Positions 6,883 to 15,701 of a stretch of DNA of 64,000 nucleotides are shown piece by piece. The stretch is from Hymenobacter edaphi. GTDB taxonomy: Bacteria > Bacteroidota > Bacteroidia > Cytophagales > Hymenobacteraceae. The stretch is from NCBI RefSeq assembly GCF_003258365.1, contig NZ_QHKM01000003.1, forward strand, positions 558,001 to 622,000, read 5' to 3'. The position numbers and the translations under genes are program-made. The notes under the pieces were generated by a model. That model was not told the origin of the DNA and made no database searches. It saw only the letters and a program-made list of their open reading frames with translations. The first letter of the stretch is position 1, and each line of letters begins with the position of its first letter.

Positions 6883-9153
6883 ATGTACACTATTGACGAG
6901 CTCAAGGACCGGTTGTTGTCCGAGCTGAAGGAAATTGCCGAATCCCTGAACGTGGGCAATTTCCGCCGCCTGAGCAAGCAGGACCTGATTTATAAGATTC
7001 TGGATCAACAGGCCGTAACGCCCCTCGACAAACTGCCCGCCAAACGCGCCACCGACGGCGAGCCGGCGCCCGCCGCTACGGCTGCCCCGCCCGCCCCGGC
7101 TCCGGCGGCACCCGCCCGCCCCGAGCGCCGCGGCCGCAACGGCGTGCAGTCGGCCGCCAAAGCCTCGGCCGCCGAAGTAGCGGCTCCCGAAGCCCCCGCG
7201 GCCGCTGAGTCTGCTCCGGCTGCAGCCCCGGTCGAAGCCGCGGCGCCGGCCGAAACGGCCGCTCCCGCCGCCGCTAATGGCCGTGCCCCGCGCGGGGCCC
7301 AGCGCCCCGCCCGTGGTGGCCGTAGCGCCGTCCCGGCCGAGGCCGCGCCGGCTCCGGCCGTTGCCCCCGCCGAATTGCCGGTGGCCGAAGCCCCGGCAGC
7401 CGACGCAGCAGCTCCCGCCGCTCCGGAAGCGCCCGCTGCCCGCCCGGCCGAAGAAGCCCCCCGCGAAAACCGCCCCGTGCGCTTCGTGGTGCCGCAGCCC
7501 GGCCGCGAGCCGCGCGAAATCCGTCCGGCCGACTACCGCCGCGACGCCCCGCGCCCCGACCGCAACCGGGCCCCCGAAGCGGCCCCGGCGGCGCCCCAGG
7601 CCCCGCCCGTGGCCGTGCGGCCGGCTGGTCCGGAAGCCCCGCCGGCCCCGCGCATTATTATTCCGCAGCCGCCCCGTACCGAGGAGCGCGAAGGCCGCGA
7701 ACCGCGCGACCTGCGCCGCGACGAGCCCCGCCGCCGCGATGAACCCCGCCGGGAAGAAGTGCGCCGCGATGAGCCGCGTCGGGAGGAACCGCGCCGCGAG
7801 GAAGTTCGGCGCGACGAAGTGCGCCCGGAAGAGCCGCGCCGCGAGGATGGGGGCCGCCGCGAAGAGCCCCGTCGGGAGGAAGGCCGCCGTGAGGAGCTGC
7901 GCCGCGACGAAAACCGCCGCGAAGACCGGTTCAACCGCGAAGGCCGCCAGCCGCAGGTTCGGCAGGGCGAGCAGGCCCCGGGTCAGGGCCAAGGCCAGCC
8001 ACAGCGCCAGCCGCAGCCGCCCCGCCTCGAATCCCTGGAAATTGCCATTACCAGCGAAGGAGCCCTGGAAATGATGCCGGACGGCGGCTACGGCTTCCTC
8101 CGCTCGCCCTATTACAACTACCTCGCCTCGCCCGACGACGTGTACGTGTCGCCGCAGCAGGTGAAGCAGTACTCGCTGAAGGCCGGCGACACGGTGAAGT
8201 GCCAGGTGCGCCCGCCCAAGGAAGGCGAAAAGTACTACGTACTGCTGTCGGTGGAGAGCATCAACGGCCGCTCGGTAGAAGACGTGCGGGACCGGATTTC
8301 CTTTTCGCACCTCACCCCGCTCTTCGCCGACGAGCGCCTGAAGCTGACCACTACGCCCTCGCAGCTCAGCACCCGCATTCTGGACCTGTTTGCCCCCATC
8401 GGCAAGGGCCAGCGCGGCCTGATCGTGGCCCAGCCCAAGACGGGTAAGACGGTGCTGCTGCAGGAAATTGCCAACTCCATCGCCGAAAACCACCCCGAGG
8501 TGTACCTGATGATTCTGCTCATCGACGAACGCCCCGAGGAAGTGACCGAGATGCAGCGCACGGTGAAAGCCGAAGTGCTCAGCTCGACCTTCGACGAAAC
8601 GGCCGACCGCCACGTGAAAATCGCGGCCATGGCCCTGGACAAGGCCAAGCGCCTCGTCGAGTGCGGCCACGACGTGGTTATCCTGCTCGACTCCATCACC
8701 CGCCTGGCCCGCGCCTACAACACGGTGCAGCCCAGCAGCAGCCGCATCCTCTCGGGCGGTATCGACGCCGGGGCCCTGCAGAAGCCCAAGCGCTTTTTCG
8801 GTGCGGCCCGCAACGTGGAAAACGGCGGCTCGCTGACCATCATTGCCACGGCACTGACGGACACCGGCTCGAAGATGGATGACGTTATCTTCGAGGAATT
8901 CAAGGGCACCGGCAACATGGAGCTGCAGCTCGACCGGAAGCTGGCCAACAAGCGCATCTTCCCGGCCATCGACGTGCCGGCTTCGGGCACGCGCCGCGAA
9001 GACCTGCTCATGGGCAAGGACGAGCTGAACCGCGTGTGGGTGCTGCGCAAGTTCATGTCCGACATGTCGGCCACCGAGGCCATGGAGTTCCTCAAGGACC
9101 GTATGAAGGGCACCAAGGACAACCTGGAGTTCCTCGTGTCGATGAACGGCTAA
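6883..9153 (+). CDS. rho: Transcription termination factor Rho with a long disordered insertion
   Basis: 756 residues, far longer than the 419 of E. coli Rho. Residues 1-45 are the Rho N-terminal helical domain ([20 protein letters not shown]); about 50-385 are low-complexity Ala/Pro then Arg/Glu/Asp (degenerate RRDEPRREE repeats at about 270-350); about 391-463 are the RNA-binding cold-shock-like domain ([13 protein letters not shown]); the ATPase core follows, with Walker [12 protein letters not shown] (about 516) and Walker [16 protein letters not shown]. The hexamer loads on C-rich RNA and terminates transcription. Bacteroidota Rho proteins commonly carry such an insertion. Start: ATG 6883, where homology to the N-terminal domain begins. 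Confidence 0.97.
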   Translation: MYTIDELKDRLLSELKEIAESLNVGNFRRLSKQDLIYKILDQQAVTPLDKLPAKRATDGEPAPAATAAPPAPAPAAPARPERRGRNGVQSAAKASAAEVAAPEAPAAAESAPAAAPVEAAAPAETAAPAAANGRAPRGAQRPARGGRSAVPAEAAPAPAVAPAELPVAEAPAADAAAPAAPEAPAARPAEEAPRENRPVRFVVPQPGREPREIRPADYRRDAPRPDRNRAPEAAPAAPQAPPVAVRPAGPEAPPAPRIIIPQPPRTEEREGREPRDLRRDEPRRRDEPRREEVRRDEPRREEPRREEVRRDEVRPEEPRREDGGRREEPRREEGRREELRRDENRREDRFNREGRQPQVRQGEQAPGQGQGQPQRQPQPPRLESLEIAITSEGALEMMPDGGYGFLRSPYYNYLASPDDVYVSPQQVKQYSLKAGDTVKCQVRPPKEGEKYYVLLSVESINGRSVEDVRDRISFSHLTPLFADERLKLTTTPSQLSTRILDLFAPIGKGQRGLIVAQPKTGKTVLLQEIANSIAENHPEVYLMILLIDERPEEVTEMQRTVKAEVLSSTFDETADRHVKIAAMALDKAKRLVECGHDVVILLDSITRLARAYNTVQPSSSRILSGGIDAGALQKPKRFFGAARNVENGGSLTIIATALTDTGSKMDDVIFEEFKGTGNMELQLDRKLANKRIFPAIDVPASGTRREDLLMGKDELNRVWVLRKFMSDMSATEAMEFLKDRMKGTKDNLEFLVSMNG

Positions 9154-9166
9154 CGCCCCCCCGTTG

Positions 9167-9220
9167 CCCAACGCCAACCGGCCGCCTGCAAGTACTTGCA
9201 GGCGGCCGGTTGGCGTTGGG
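9167..9220. repeat. Perfect 54-bp palindrome between rho and the T9SS protein gene
   Basis: The left 27 bases (9167-9193) are the exact reverse complement of the right 27 (9194-9220), with no unpaired centre (AAGTACTT). It sits between two convergent stop codons and is probably a bidirectional terminator or transcript end-stabiliser, but neither side has a T-run. Confidence 0.85.
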
Positions 9221-9241
9221 AGGGTATTGGAATGCCGGCGG

Positions 9242-10471
9242 CTACCGCGCCACGCGCTGCGTGACGGTGCCGGCCGGCGTGAGGGCCCGCACCAGGTAGA
9301 TGCCCGCCGGCTGGCGGCGCAGGTCGATGAGCGGCAGCGCGTCGTGGTCGTTGATGGCGGCGGTGCTGACCAGCCGGCCGGCCGCCGAGTACACCGCCAG
9401 CTGCCCGGTGCCCGTCAGGCCCGGCAGCAGCGCCCGGAACACGCCTTCCGTGGTGGGCTGCAGCTCCAGGCCCAGGCCGGAGTGCCCGTTTCGGACGACC
9501 ATCAGCGGGGAGTAGTGCACCGCGCCGTCGAAGTCGTTCTGGCGCAGGCGGTAGTAGCTGAGCCGGGTGGAGAGGGGCTTGGCATCCGCGTAGGCGTAGT
9601 AGCGGGGCGTAAGGCTGGTGCCCGCGCCCGGCACGGCGCCCACGGCCTGAAACTCGCGGCCGTCGGCGGAGCGCTCCACGGTGAAGCCGGCGTTCTGCTC
9701 CTCGGTGGCCGTGGCCCACTGCACCTGCACGGCGGCCTGCTTGGCTTGCCAGGCGGCGCGGGCGTAAAGCAGCGTGACGGGCAGCACGGGCAGCACCGAG
9801 CGGCAGGCCGCGTCGTTGTTGATGGGCGCGTTGGGCGCGCACGTGCCCGCCCCCGCGCCGCAGTTGTTGGCCACTATTTCCTGCACGCAGATGGTCAGGG
9901 CGCTGCTGTAGTTGTTGAAGCCCCCGTTGGACGAGTTGACGCAGCCCGCCACGCGCATGCGCCCGGCCCCGTTGGCCGACACGTTGCCGGTGGTGATGTT
10001 GAGCGTGCCCAGCAGGTTGATGTCGCCGTCGAGCGTGATGTTCGACTGGTTGCTCTGCGTCAGGTTGCAGTACAGGGTCAGCGTCGCCCCGTTGTGGATG
10101 GCCACGTTCGATTTGTTGATGGCCAGCGACGACACCGCGAGGCGGCCCGACTGCGTCAGGCGGGTGGTTTGGCTGCCCGTGCCGTCGCCCAGGGTGAGGG
10201 TGCGGCCGCTCTGGTCCTGCACCAAGGACCCGGTCGTGGCAATGGTGAGGCTGCCTTCGCCGTTGACCAGGTAGTCGCCGGTGAAGGCTACGTGGTGACC
10301 GACGGACACGGTGGCGCCGGCGCCGGGCACCGTGCCGCAGCCCGTGCCGGTGGTTTTCCAGGTGGCCGGGTCGTTCCAGTTGCCGTCCTTCTGGGACGTA
10401 TAGGTGCATTGGGCCTGGGCGGTCCAGCTTAGGCCCAGCGAGGCTAAAACGAGGAAGTAGAGTATCCGCAT
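9242..10471 (-). CDS. Secreted T9SS type A sorting-domain protein
   Basis: 409 residues. A signal peptide (MRILYFLVLASLGLSWTAQAQ) is followed by a beta-rich region beginning GNWNDPATWKTTGTG, resembling G8/beta-helix domains with many Asn/Gly/Thr residues; about 235-330 form the Ig-like domain typical of T9SS cargo (VQVQWATATEEQNAGFTVERS, LSYYRLRQNDFDG); the last 75 are a type A C-terminal sorting domain (LAVYSAAGRLV, PAGIYLVRALTPAGT). The protein should pass the outer membrane by the type IX system and be anchored or released. Substrate or adhesive role is unknown. The ATG at 10471 was chosen because it begins the signal peptide; 15 upstream codons also read open. Confidence 0.88.
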   Translation of the reverse strand: MRILYFLVLASLGLSWTAQAQCTYTSQKDGNWNDPATWKTTGTGCGTVPGAGATVSVGHHVAFTGDYLVNGEGSLTIATTGSLVQDQSGRTLTLGDGTGSQTTRLTQSGRLAVSSLAINKSNVAIHNGATLTLYCNLTQSNQSNITLDGDINLLGTLNITTGNVSANGAGRMRVAGCVNSSNGGFNNYSSALTICVQEIVANNCGAGAGTCAPNAPINNDAACRSVLPVLPVTLLYARAAWQAKQAAVQVQWATATEEQNAGFTVERSADGREFQAVGAVPGAGTSLTPRYYAYADAKPLSTRLSYYRLRQNDFDGAVHYSPLMVVRNGHSGLGLELQPTTEGVFRALLPGLTGTGQLAVYSAAGRLVSTAAINDHDALPLIDLRRQPAGIYLVRALTPAGTVTQRVAR

Positions 10472-10605
10472 GGCAACTGAAGGGAAAAAGGTGTGTAGGG
10501 TTTTTTCAAAAACCATTTGAATATATCTAATTAATATCTGTTTAAATAATATTTATAATTAAAATAGTTATAATACTCCTATTCCTACGTCGTTGGATTC
10601 TGCCC

Positions 10606-10646
10606 CGCTGGCCCCCGCCACGGCCAGCGGCCAGCGGGGGCCAGCG
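10606..10646. repeat. 13-bp perfect inverted repeat before the DsbA-like gene
   Basis: CGCTGGCCCCCGC (10606-10618) is repeated in inverse at 10634-10646 with a 15-base spacer. It ends 12 bases before the -7 element of the next gene and covers the expected -33 region, so it could be an operator or a transcript hairpin. Confidence 0.5.
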
Positions 10647-10658
10647 AGGCAAAAGCGC

Positions 10659-10666
10659 CATATTTG
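10659..10666 (+). promoter_or_regulatory. -7 promoter element of the DsbA-like gene
   Basis: CATATTTG matches TAnnTTTG except for the first base. Only four bases separate it from the ATG at 10671, so the transcript may be leaderless. Confidence 0.4.
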
Positions 10667-10670
10667 CCCC

Positions 10671-11333
10671 ATGGCCACGGATACCCTTGAGTTGCTCTAT
10701 ATTTTCGATCCGCTGTGCGGCTGGTGCTACGGAACCAGCCCGCTCGTGCAGCGCCTGGCCGATGAGTTTGCCGGCCGCGTTTCGGTGACGGTGCTCAGCG
10801 GCGGCATGATTACCGGCGAGGAAGCGGGCCCGATCCGGCAGATGTGGCCCTACATTCAGCAGGCCTCGCAGCAGGTGGCCCAGGTAACCGGCGTTGAGTT
10901 CGGCGAGGCGTTTCGGCAGCTGGGCGCAGCGGGCGAGTACCGCCTCGACTCGGAGCCGCCGAGCCGGGCACTGATGGTGTTCAAGCAGCTCGACCCGCTG
11001 GAGCGCGAAGCGGCCTTTGCCCACGCCCTGCAGCGCGCGCATTTCGTCGATGGGCAGGATTTAAACGACCCCGCCACCTACGCCGCGCTGGCCCGCGCCT
11101 TCAGCCTGGACCCGGCCGAGTTTCTGCGCTGGTGGGACAACGACGCCAGCCGGCAGGCCACGCAGCACGAATTCGGCGTGGTGCAGCGCCTCGGCGTGCA
11201 GGGCTTCCCCACGCTGGTGCTGGCCCACGGCAGCCAGGGCTACGTGCTGGCGCGCGGCTATCAGCCTTACGAGCAGCTGAAGGCCGGGCTGGAGCAGCTG
11301 TTGCAGACTATTTCGGCCGATTCGGCCAGCTGA
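10671..11333 (+). CDS. DsbA-family thiol-disulfide oxidoreductase (FrnE-like)
   Basis: 220 residues. A thioredoxin-fold start YIFDPLCGWCYGTSPLV carries the redox pair C16-x-x-C19, followed by an inserted helical domain (about 60-165) and the cis-proline loop GVQGFPTLVL (about 182). The first 26 codons of the longer open frame lack thioredoxin character, so I took the ATG at 10671. There is no signal peptide, so a cytoplasmic role in dithiol oxidation or isomerisation, as in FrnE-type proteins, is likely. It is cotranscribed with the next gene, one base apart. Confidence 0.82.
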   Translation: MATDTLELLYIFDPLCGWCYGTSPLVQRLADEFAGRVSVTVLSGGMITGEEAGPIRQMWPYIQQASQQVAQVTGVEFGEAFRQLGAAGEYRLDSEPPSRALMVFKQLDPLEREAAFAHALQRAHFVDGQDLNDPATYAALARAFSLDPAEFLRWWDNDASRQATQHEFGVVQRLGVQGFPTLVLAHGSQGYVLARGYQPYEQLKAGLEQLLQTISADSAS

Positions 11334-11334
11334 G

Positions 11335-12204
11335 ATGGAGCCGGGGCTGCGCAGGGTGCTGGTCATCGGGGCCACGGGCATGATGGGCCGGCCGGTGACG
11401 CAGGAGCTGGTCGCCGCCGGCTTCGAGGTATCGGCGCTGGTGCGCGACGTGGCGCGGGCCCGCCCGCAACTGCCCGCTGCCGTGCAGCTATTCCCCGGCG
11501 ACGTAGCCGACGCAGCCAGCCTGCGGGCCGCGCTGGCCGGGCACGACGCGGTGTACCTGAACCTTTCGGTGCGGCAAACGGAGCGGGAGCGGGCGTTTCA
11601 CCCCGAGCTGCAGGGGCTGGAAAACGTGCTGACGGCGGCCCGGGCCACCGGGGTGCGGCGGGTGGTGTACCTCTCGTCGCTGATCAAGGACTACGCCGGC
11701 TTCCGCTGGTGGGTGTTCGGGCTGAAAAAGCAAGCCGCCGAGCTGGTGCGCCGCAGCGGGCTGCCCTACACCATTTTTCATCCCTCGGCTTTTATGGAAA
11801 CGCTGGTGAATACCCAGCTGGCGGGGCCGTTTATCCTGGTGGCCGGCCAGGCCCGGCACCCCATGCACTGGGTATCCGGCCGCGACTACGGCCGGCAGGT
11901 GGCCGCCGCGCTGCGCCGGCCCGCCGCGGCGGGCCGCGAGTACGTGGTGCAGGGTCCGCAGGCTTTCACGACGCTGGAAGCGGCCCGCGAAGTAAGCCGG
12001 CACCACGGCAGCCGCCGGCTGCGGGTGGCCTACGCGCCGCTGGGGCTGATTAAACTCTTCGGGCAGCTGCTGCCGCGCATGAACTACGGCTACCACCTCA
12101 TCGAAGCCCTGAACGAAATGCCCGAACCTTTCCGGGCCGAGGCAACGTGGCAGGAGCTGGGGCCGGCCACCGAAACCCTGCGCGACTTCGCGGCCCGGCA
12201 ATAA
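11335..12204 (+). CDS. NAD(P)-binding NmrA/atypical-SDR protein
   Basis: 289 residues. The Rossmann dinucleotide loop is VIGATGMMGRPVTQEL (about residues 7-22); GDVADAASLRAALAGHDAVYLNLS and RRVVYLSSLIKDY mark the second half of the fold. The catalytic YxxxK of classical SDRs is not evident, as usual for the NmrA/SDR_a5 group, which contains both redox sensors and reductases. It begins one base after the DsbA-like stop codon, so translation is probably coupled and the two may share a redox function. It converges with a lipoprotein gene, four bases apart. Confidence 0.75.
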   Translation: MEPGLRRVLVIGATGMMGRPVTQELVAAGFEVSALVRDVARARPQLPAAVQLFPGDVADAASLRAALAGHDAVYLNLSVRQTERERAFHPELQGLENVLTAARATGVRRVVYLSSLIKDYAGFRWWVFGLKKQAAELVRRSGLPYTIFHPSAFMETLVNTQLAGPFILVAGQARHPMHWVSGRDYGRQVAAALRRPAAAGREYVVQGPQAFTTLEAAREVSRHHGSRRLRVAYAPLGLIKLFGQLLPRMNYGYHLIEALNEMPEPFRAEATWQELGPATETLRDFAARQ

Positions 12205-12208
12205 GCCG

Positions 12209-12856
12209 CTAGCTGCCGAAGCTGCCCACGCGCACCACCTGCTTTTTCAGCGGCGACCAGGCAATGCGGCGCCGGTCTTCCTTGCCCACCAGGTACTGAA
12301 AGCCCACGGTACCGCTGCGACGGCGCAAATCGTCCCAGGTGGCGCGGTCGGCGGTGCCGGGCTGGAAGGTGGCCCGCGCATCGATGGCGGGCGTGTGGAA
12401 GTTGCTGGCGGCGAAGAACTCGTCCATGCGGCGACGCACGTAGGCTTCCCGCTCCTGGCGGGTGGCGCCGGGCTTGGTCATTTCATACACCATCGAAGCT
12501 TCCAGGTCGGCCGAGCTGAGGGCCTCGCGGAAAATCACCGTGCCGTCGGCGGCGGTGATGGTGAAGGTGGCTTCGCTGCTGAGCAGGGAGTCGCCGCGCA
12601 GCACCAGCTGAAAGAGGTCGGGAGCGGAAGGCGAGGAAAACAGGTGGCGCGTGCGCACCGCCTTGAGCGTATCCGACTGCGCATCGGCCACGGAGGCGGC
12701 GGTGGTATCCATGGGCTCCGGGGCGGGCGCGTCCGACGCAGTGGCGGTGTCGGTAGTGGCCGCGGGGGTGCCGGCGGCGCGGTCGGAAGAAGGGGGGGAG
12801 CAGGCGGCCAGCGCGGCCAGGGCCAGCAGGGCGGGGGAGAAGCGGCGGATCAACAT
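12209..12856 (-). CDS. Lipoprotein of unknown function
   Basis: 215 residues. The signal MLIRRFSPALLALAALAAC ends in a clear lipobox (LAAC, cysteine 19), followed by about 45 residues of Ala/Thr/Pro/Asp linker and a compact C-terminal domain (ATFTITAADGTVIFREALSS, YVRRRMDEFFAASN, VGFQYLVGKEDRRRIAWSP). I do not recognise the family. Outer- or inner-membrane anchoring with the domain on the periplasmic side is expected. The start is the first ATG ahead of the signal. It precedes nothing obvious in operon. Confidence 0.7.
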   Translation of the reverse strand: MLIRRFSPALLALAALAACSPPSSDRAAGTPAATTDTATASDAPAPEPMDTTAASVADAQSDTLKAVRTRHLFSSPSAPDLFQLVLRGDSLLSSEATFTITAADGTVIFREALSSADLEASMVYEMTKPGATRQEREAYVRRRMDEFFAASNFHTPAIDARATFQPGTADRATWDDLRRRSGTVGFQYLVGKEDRRRIAWSPLKKQVVRVGSFGS

Positions 12857-12910
12857 AGCCCGGTTTTACGCGCCCGGGCGGCGGGGTGTTGGCCCGCGGC
12901 CGACGGCGCC

Positions 12911-13804
12911 CTACCCCGGCAGGCCGCGCTGCTGCAGGATAAACATCAGGATGAAGGCCGCGCTCAAACACAGCGACGACACCTGGTTCATGCGCATGGT
13001 GTGGCGAAAATCGGCCGCGGCCGGGTTGTGCCAGGCCTGCCAGGCCCAGCGCGCAAACAGCCCGACGACCGGCAGCGTGGCCACCGCGAAAACGGCCAGA
13101 AACGGCAGCTCGTCCCGGCGCAAATAGGCGTAGCCGAGCACCAGCGCCCCCGCCAGCAGGCCCAGCCCGGCAAACACGAAAGTGCCGCGCACGCCCAGCA
13201 GCAAGCTCAGCGTCTGGTCGCCGCGCTGCCGGTCTTCCTGGTGCTGATACACCTGCGTGAGCGGGTAGGAGCCGCACAGAAACAGGCTGCTGACGGTGGC
13301 CAGCAGCAGGTTGTCGGCCGAGCCGATTTCGGCCCGCGTGGCGCCCGCGCCCACCTGCGTCATCAGAAACGTAAACGCGCCCTGAAACACAACCACCACC
13401 AGCGTGCTGACCAGCGGATACTTCTTGAGCCGGATCCGGTCGTAGCTGTACGCCTTCGACACGAGCAGGTACACCGTCAGCAGCCCGGCAAAGGCGGGCG
13501 AAATCAGCAGGGCGCCGAGCACGGCCAGCGCGTCGAAGAGCACCACCAAGCGCCACAGCTCCGGCGTGACCTGCGGCGGCCGCTCCAGCCCGCCGATGCT
13601 GCCCTCGTCGCGGTCGAACCAGGAGTTGTAGCCGTTGGAAGCGGGGTAGGCCAGCAGGTGCAGCACCACGAACACGGCCACCGCCCGCCCCGACGAAAAC
13701 GGCCCGCGCAGCGCGCTCAGCGCAAACCAGTACACCGGCATCAGGTACACCGAAAACGGGATGCGCAGCAGCGGCAGGGCGCGGCGGTAAGCGGGCAGGG
13801 GCAT
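12911..13804 (-). CDS. UbiA-like prenyltransferase
   Basis: 297 residues with about eight or nine hydrophobic segments. The first Asp-rich motif is NGYNSWFDRDEGS (about 57-69) and the second YQHQEDRQRGDQTLS (about 195-210); these bind the Mg-diphosphate of the prenyl donor in UbiA enzymes. The N-terminus LRIPFSVYLMPVYWFALSAL is typical. The aromatic or lipid acceptor cannot be inferred. It lies directly after a membrane-associated methyltransferase on the same strand (131 bases), so the two may modify the same lipid, for example a quinone or carotenoid-type molecule. Start: ATG 13804. Confidence 0.82.
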   Translation of the reverse strand: MPLPAYRRALPLLRIPFSVYLMPVYWFALSALRGPFSSGRAVAVFVVLHLLAYPASNGYNSWFDRDEGSIGGLERPPQVTPELWRLVVLFDALAVLGALLISPAFAGLLTVYLLVSKAYSYDRIRLKKYPLVSTLVVVVFQGAFTFLMTQVGAGATRAEIGSADNLLLATVSSLFLCGSYPLTQVYQHQEDRQRGDQTLSLLLGVRGTFVFAGLGLLAGALVLGYAYLRRDELPFLAVFAVATLPVVGLFARWAWQAWHNPAAADFRHTMRMNQVSSLCLSAAFILMFILQQRGLPG

Positions 13805-13832
13805 GACAACGGGAAATAAGGCCGGAATGTAG

Positions 13833-13851
13833 CGCGAACTTTTAGTTCGCG
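13833..13851. promoter_or_regulatory. Short palindrome upstream of the UbiA-like gene
   Basis: CGCGAACT TTT AGTTCGCG: an eight-base inverted repeat with a three-base centre, 29 bases upstream of the UbiA-like start. It could be an operator or a small hairpin; no known regulator is indicated. Confidence 0.35.
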
Positions 13852-13935
13852 TAGCGCAGCCCGCGCGGCTGCGTGGATGCTTGGCGTGCCGGAATACGTC
13901 AGGAGAGAACTGACAGCGCAGATCTGCGGTGCACT

Positions 13936-14739
13936 CTACAGTTGCGCGTCTGCCTGCTGCGGCCAGCCCACGAGGTAAGTGACTTCCGGGCCCCAGGAGT
14001 GGCGCACGCGGCCGGCCTGCCAGTGGTAGCGGCCCGCGGGGTCGGCGCGGCGGGCCAGGGCCAGCAGCTGCTCGGGCGGGTACATGCGCAGGATGCTCAC
14101 CATACCGTCCCAGATGGTAAACAGCGGAATCAAGGGGACGAGGTAGGTGAAAAACAGCCGGCTCAGGCTGAACGGCCGCACGAAGGGCATGATGCACAGC
14201 AGCGCCACCGGCATCACGGTGCCGGCCAGCAGCAGCTCCAGCCAGTGCTTGCCCGCGCCTTCGAACACGCCCACGCCGGTGCCGGCCCGCACCGCGTCGC
14301 GCAGCAGGGCCTCGGCCGGTGCGGGCCGGAAGTGGTGAAAGGCCGAAAACACCGCCCGAAAGCCCGGCAGCCCGGCCGGCACCTGCAGGGCATTCACCGC
14401 GGCGGGCTCGTAGCCGATGGCGCCGCCGGTTTGCTCCTGAAGGTGGCGCCAGGCGGCGGGCTGGGGGTAAAGGTCGGTGAGGGTGATGCGGGCGTTGGGC
14501 AGGCCCGCGGCGTGCAGGGCCCGCAGCACGTCCTCGGTGCCGCCGCCGCCGCCCGCGCACAGCTCCAGCACCTGCGGCTGGCCGGTGCGGCGCAGGCCCT
14601 CGGCCAGCAGCGGCGCTACGGGCCGGTAGGTGTGCAGGTGCGTTATCATGAAGCGCAGGTAGTCCATCATGCCGGCCCGCACGGGCGCCGGAAACCACGG
14701 CTGGTCTTCAAACTCGAACAGGTGCAGGCGCAGCTTCAT
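13936..14739 (-). CDS. Class I SAM-dependent methyltransferase, probably membrane-associated
   Basis: 267 residues. The SAM-binding loop is QVLELCAGGGGGTEDVL (about 57-72), followed by ITLTDLYPQ (acidic strand 2) and FRAVFSAFHHF. Residues about 165-215 contain two hydrophobic segments (LLLAGTVMPVALLCIMPFV and FFTYLVPLIPLFTIW), unusual for a soluble methyltransferase, so it may sit on the membrane with a lipid substrate. The upstream extension of the open frame is not protein-like; the ATG at 14739 begins the conserved MKLRLHLFEFEDQPWFP. The UbiA-like gene follows. Acceptor unknown. Confidence 0.78.
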   Translation of the reverse strand: MKLRLHLFEFEDQPWFPAPVRAGMMDYLRFMITHLHTYRPVAPLLAEGLRRTGQPQVLELCAGGGGGTEDVLRALHAAGLPNARITLTDLYPQPAAWRHLQEQTGGAIGYEPAAVNALQVPAGLPGFRAVFSAFHHFRPAPAEALLRDAVRAGTGVGVFEGAGKHWLELLLAGTVMPVALLCIMPFVRPFSLSRLFFTYLVPLIPLFTIWDGMVSILRMYPPEQLLALARRADPAGRYHWQAGRVRHSWGPEVTYLVGWPQQADAQL

Positions 14740-14867
14740 GACGGGCGGGGAAGAAGGAGCGGGCAAGCTACCATTTCGCCGATTAGCGCCCCGATACCGC
14801 CCCGGATCAGGCTGCCGCCGAAAAGATTTTTCGCCGGCAGCTTGTATTATAGCGCTATTCTGTGAAG

Positions 14868-14884
14868 CTTTGCAACACAAAGTG
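14868..14884 (+). promoter_or_regulatory. Shared operator, site A
   Basis: CTTTG-CAACA-CAAAG, an inverted repeat with a five-base centre, eight bases before the ATG at 14893. It matches sites at 16016-16034 and 16448-16466 in sequence and in distance to the start codon. Confidence 0.65.
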
Positions 14885-14892
14885 CTCTGTAT

Positions 14893-15609
14893 ATGAAGCC
14901 AGCCGTCGACCCCTTAGCCCAGCTTGCCGAAATCCGCACCATCATGGAGCGCTCCTCGCGCTTCATTTCCCTGAGCGGCTTGTCGGGGGTAGGGGCGGGG
15001 GTGGTGGCCCTGGCCGGGGCCGCCTTCGGCCACTGGTACCTGCACACGCAGTTCCGGAGCGCCAACGCCGATACGAACCCCTACTCAGCGCCTTACGACA
15101 GTACCCTGGGGGATTCGTCGGGCTTCGTGCGGCTGATGGAAGGCTCGGCCGAGGCCCGCATGGCGACGCTGCCGTTTTTGCTGGCACTGGCGCTGGGCAT
15201 CATCGTGCTGGCGGGGCTGGTGGCCGTGTACTTCACCCGGCGTCGCTCGCGCAGCGCGGGCCGCTCGTTGTGGGACCCGGTGGTGCGCCGCCTATTCTGG
15301 AGCATGGCCGTGCCGCTGGTGGCCGGCGGGCTGTTTTGCCTGCGGCTGTACCTGCACGGCGCGGCTGGGCTGGTGGTGCCCGCCATGCTGATTTTCTACG
15401 GCCTGGCCCTGCTCAACGCCAGCAAGTACACCCTCGACGAAATCAAGCTGCTCGGCATCACCGAAATCGGGGTGGGGCTGGTGGCCATGCTGTTTCCCGA
15501 CTGGGCGTTTGCCTTCTTCGCCGTCGGTTTCGGGCTCTGCCACATCGGCTACGGGCTGCTGATGTACAACCGCTACGAGCGGCAGCGCCGCGCCGATCCG
15601 GTGGTGTAA
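14893..15609 (+). CDS. Multi-pass membrane protein of the operator-linked cluster
   Basis: 238 residues with about six hydrophobic segments (around 27-47, 95-115, 135-155, 160-180, 185-205 and 205-225) after a soluble start LAQLAEIRTIMERSSRFISLSG. I recognise no enzyme motif. Genes of this type often sit beside a small winged-helix regulator in Bacteroidota, as here. The ATG at 14893 lies eight bases after the palindrome of site A, so transcription is probably controlled by the regulator encoded 92 bases downstream. Confidence 0.75.
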   Translation: MKPAVDPLAQLAEIRTIMERSSRFISLSGLSGVGAGVVALAGAAFGHWYLHTQFRSANADTNPYSAPYDSTLGDSSGFVRLMEGSAEARMATLPFLLALALGIIVLAGLVAVYFTRRRSRSAGRSLWDPVVRRLFWSMAVPLVAGGLFCLRLYLHGAAGLVVPAMLIFYGLALLNASKYTLDEIKLLGITEIGVGLVAMLFPDWAFAFFAVGFGLCHIGYGLLMYNRYERQRRADPVV

Positions 15610-15701
15610 GCGCGCCGCGGTGCTACCTTCGCCGCCACGTTCGCGTTTTCCGTTTCCTTTTTTCGATTCAGCGCGCCGCCCGCCGGCCGCGTTCCAGCTC
15701 C

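Noticed and set aside
6547-9177. Long open frame on the minus strand opposite rho (876 codons)
   Set aside because: It is the shadow of the GC-rich rho coding sequence; its composition is repetitive (Ala/Gly/His/Arg) and no motif or start context supports it.
15610-15701. Separate small gene between the membrane protein gene and the regulator
   Set aside because: Short gap with a promoter-like element only; no frame with coding character.
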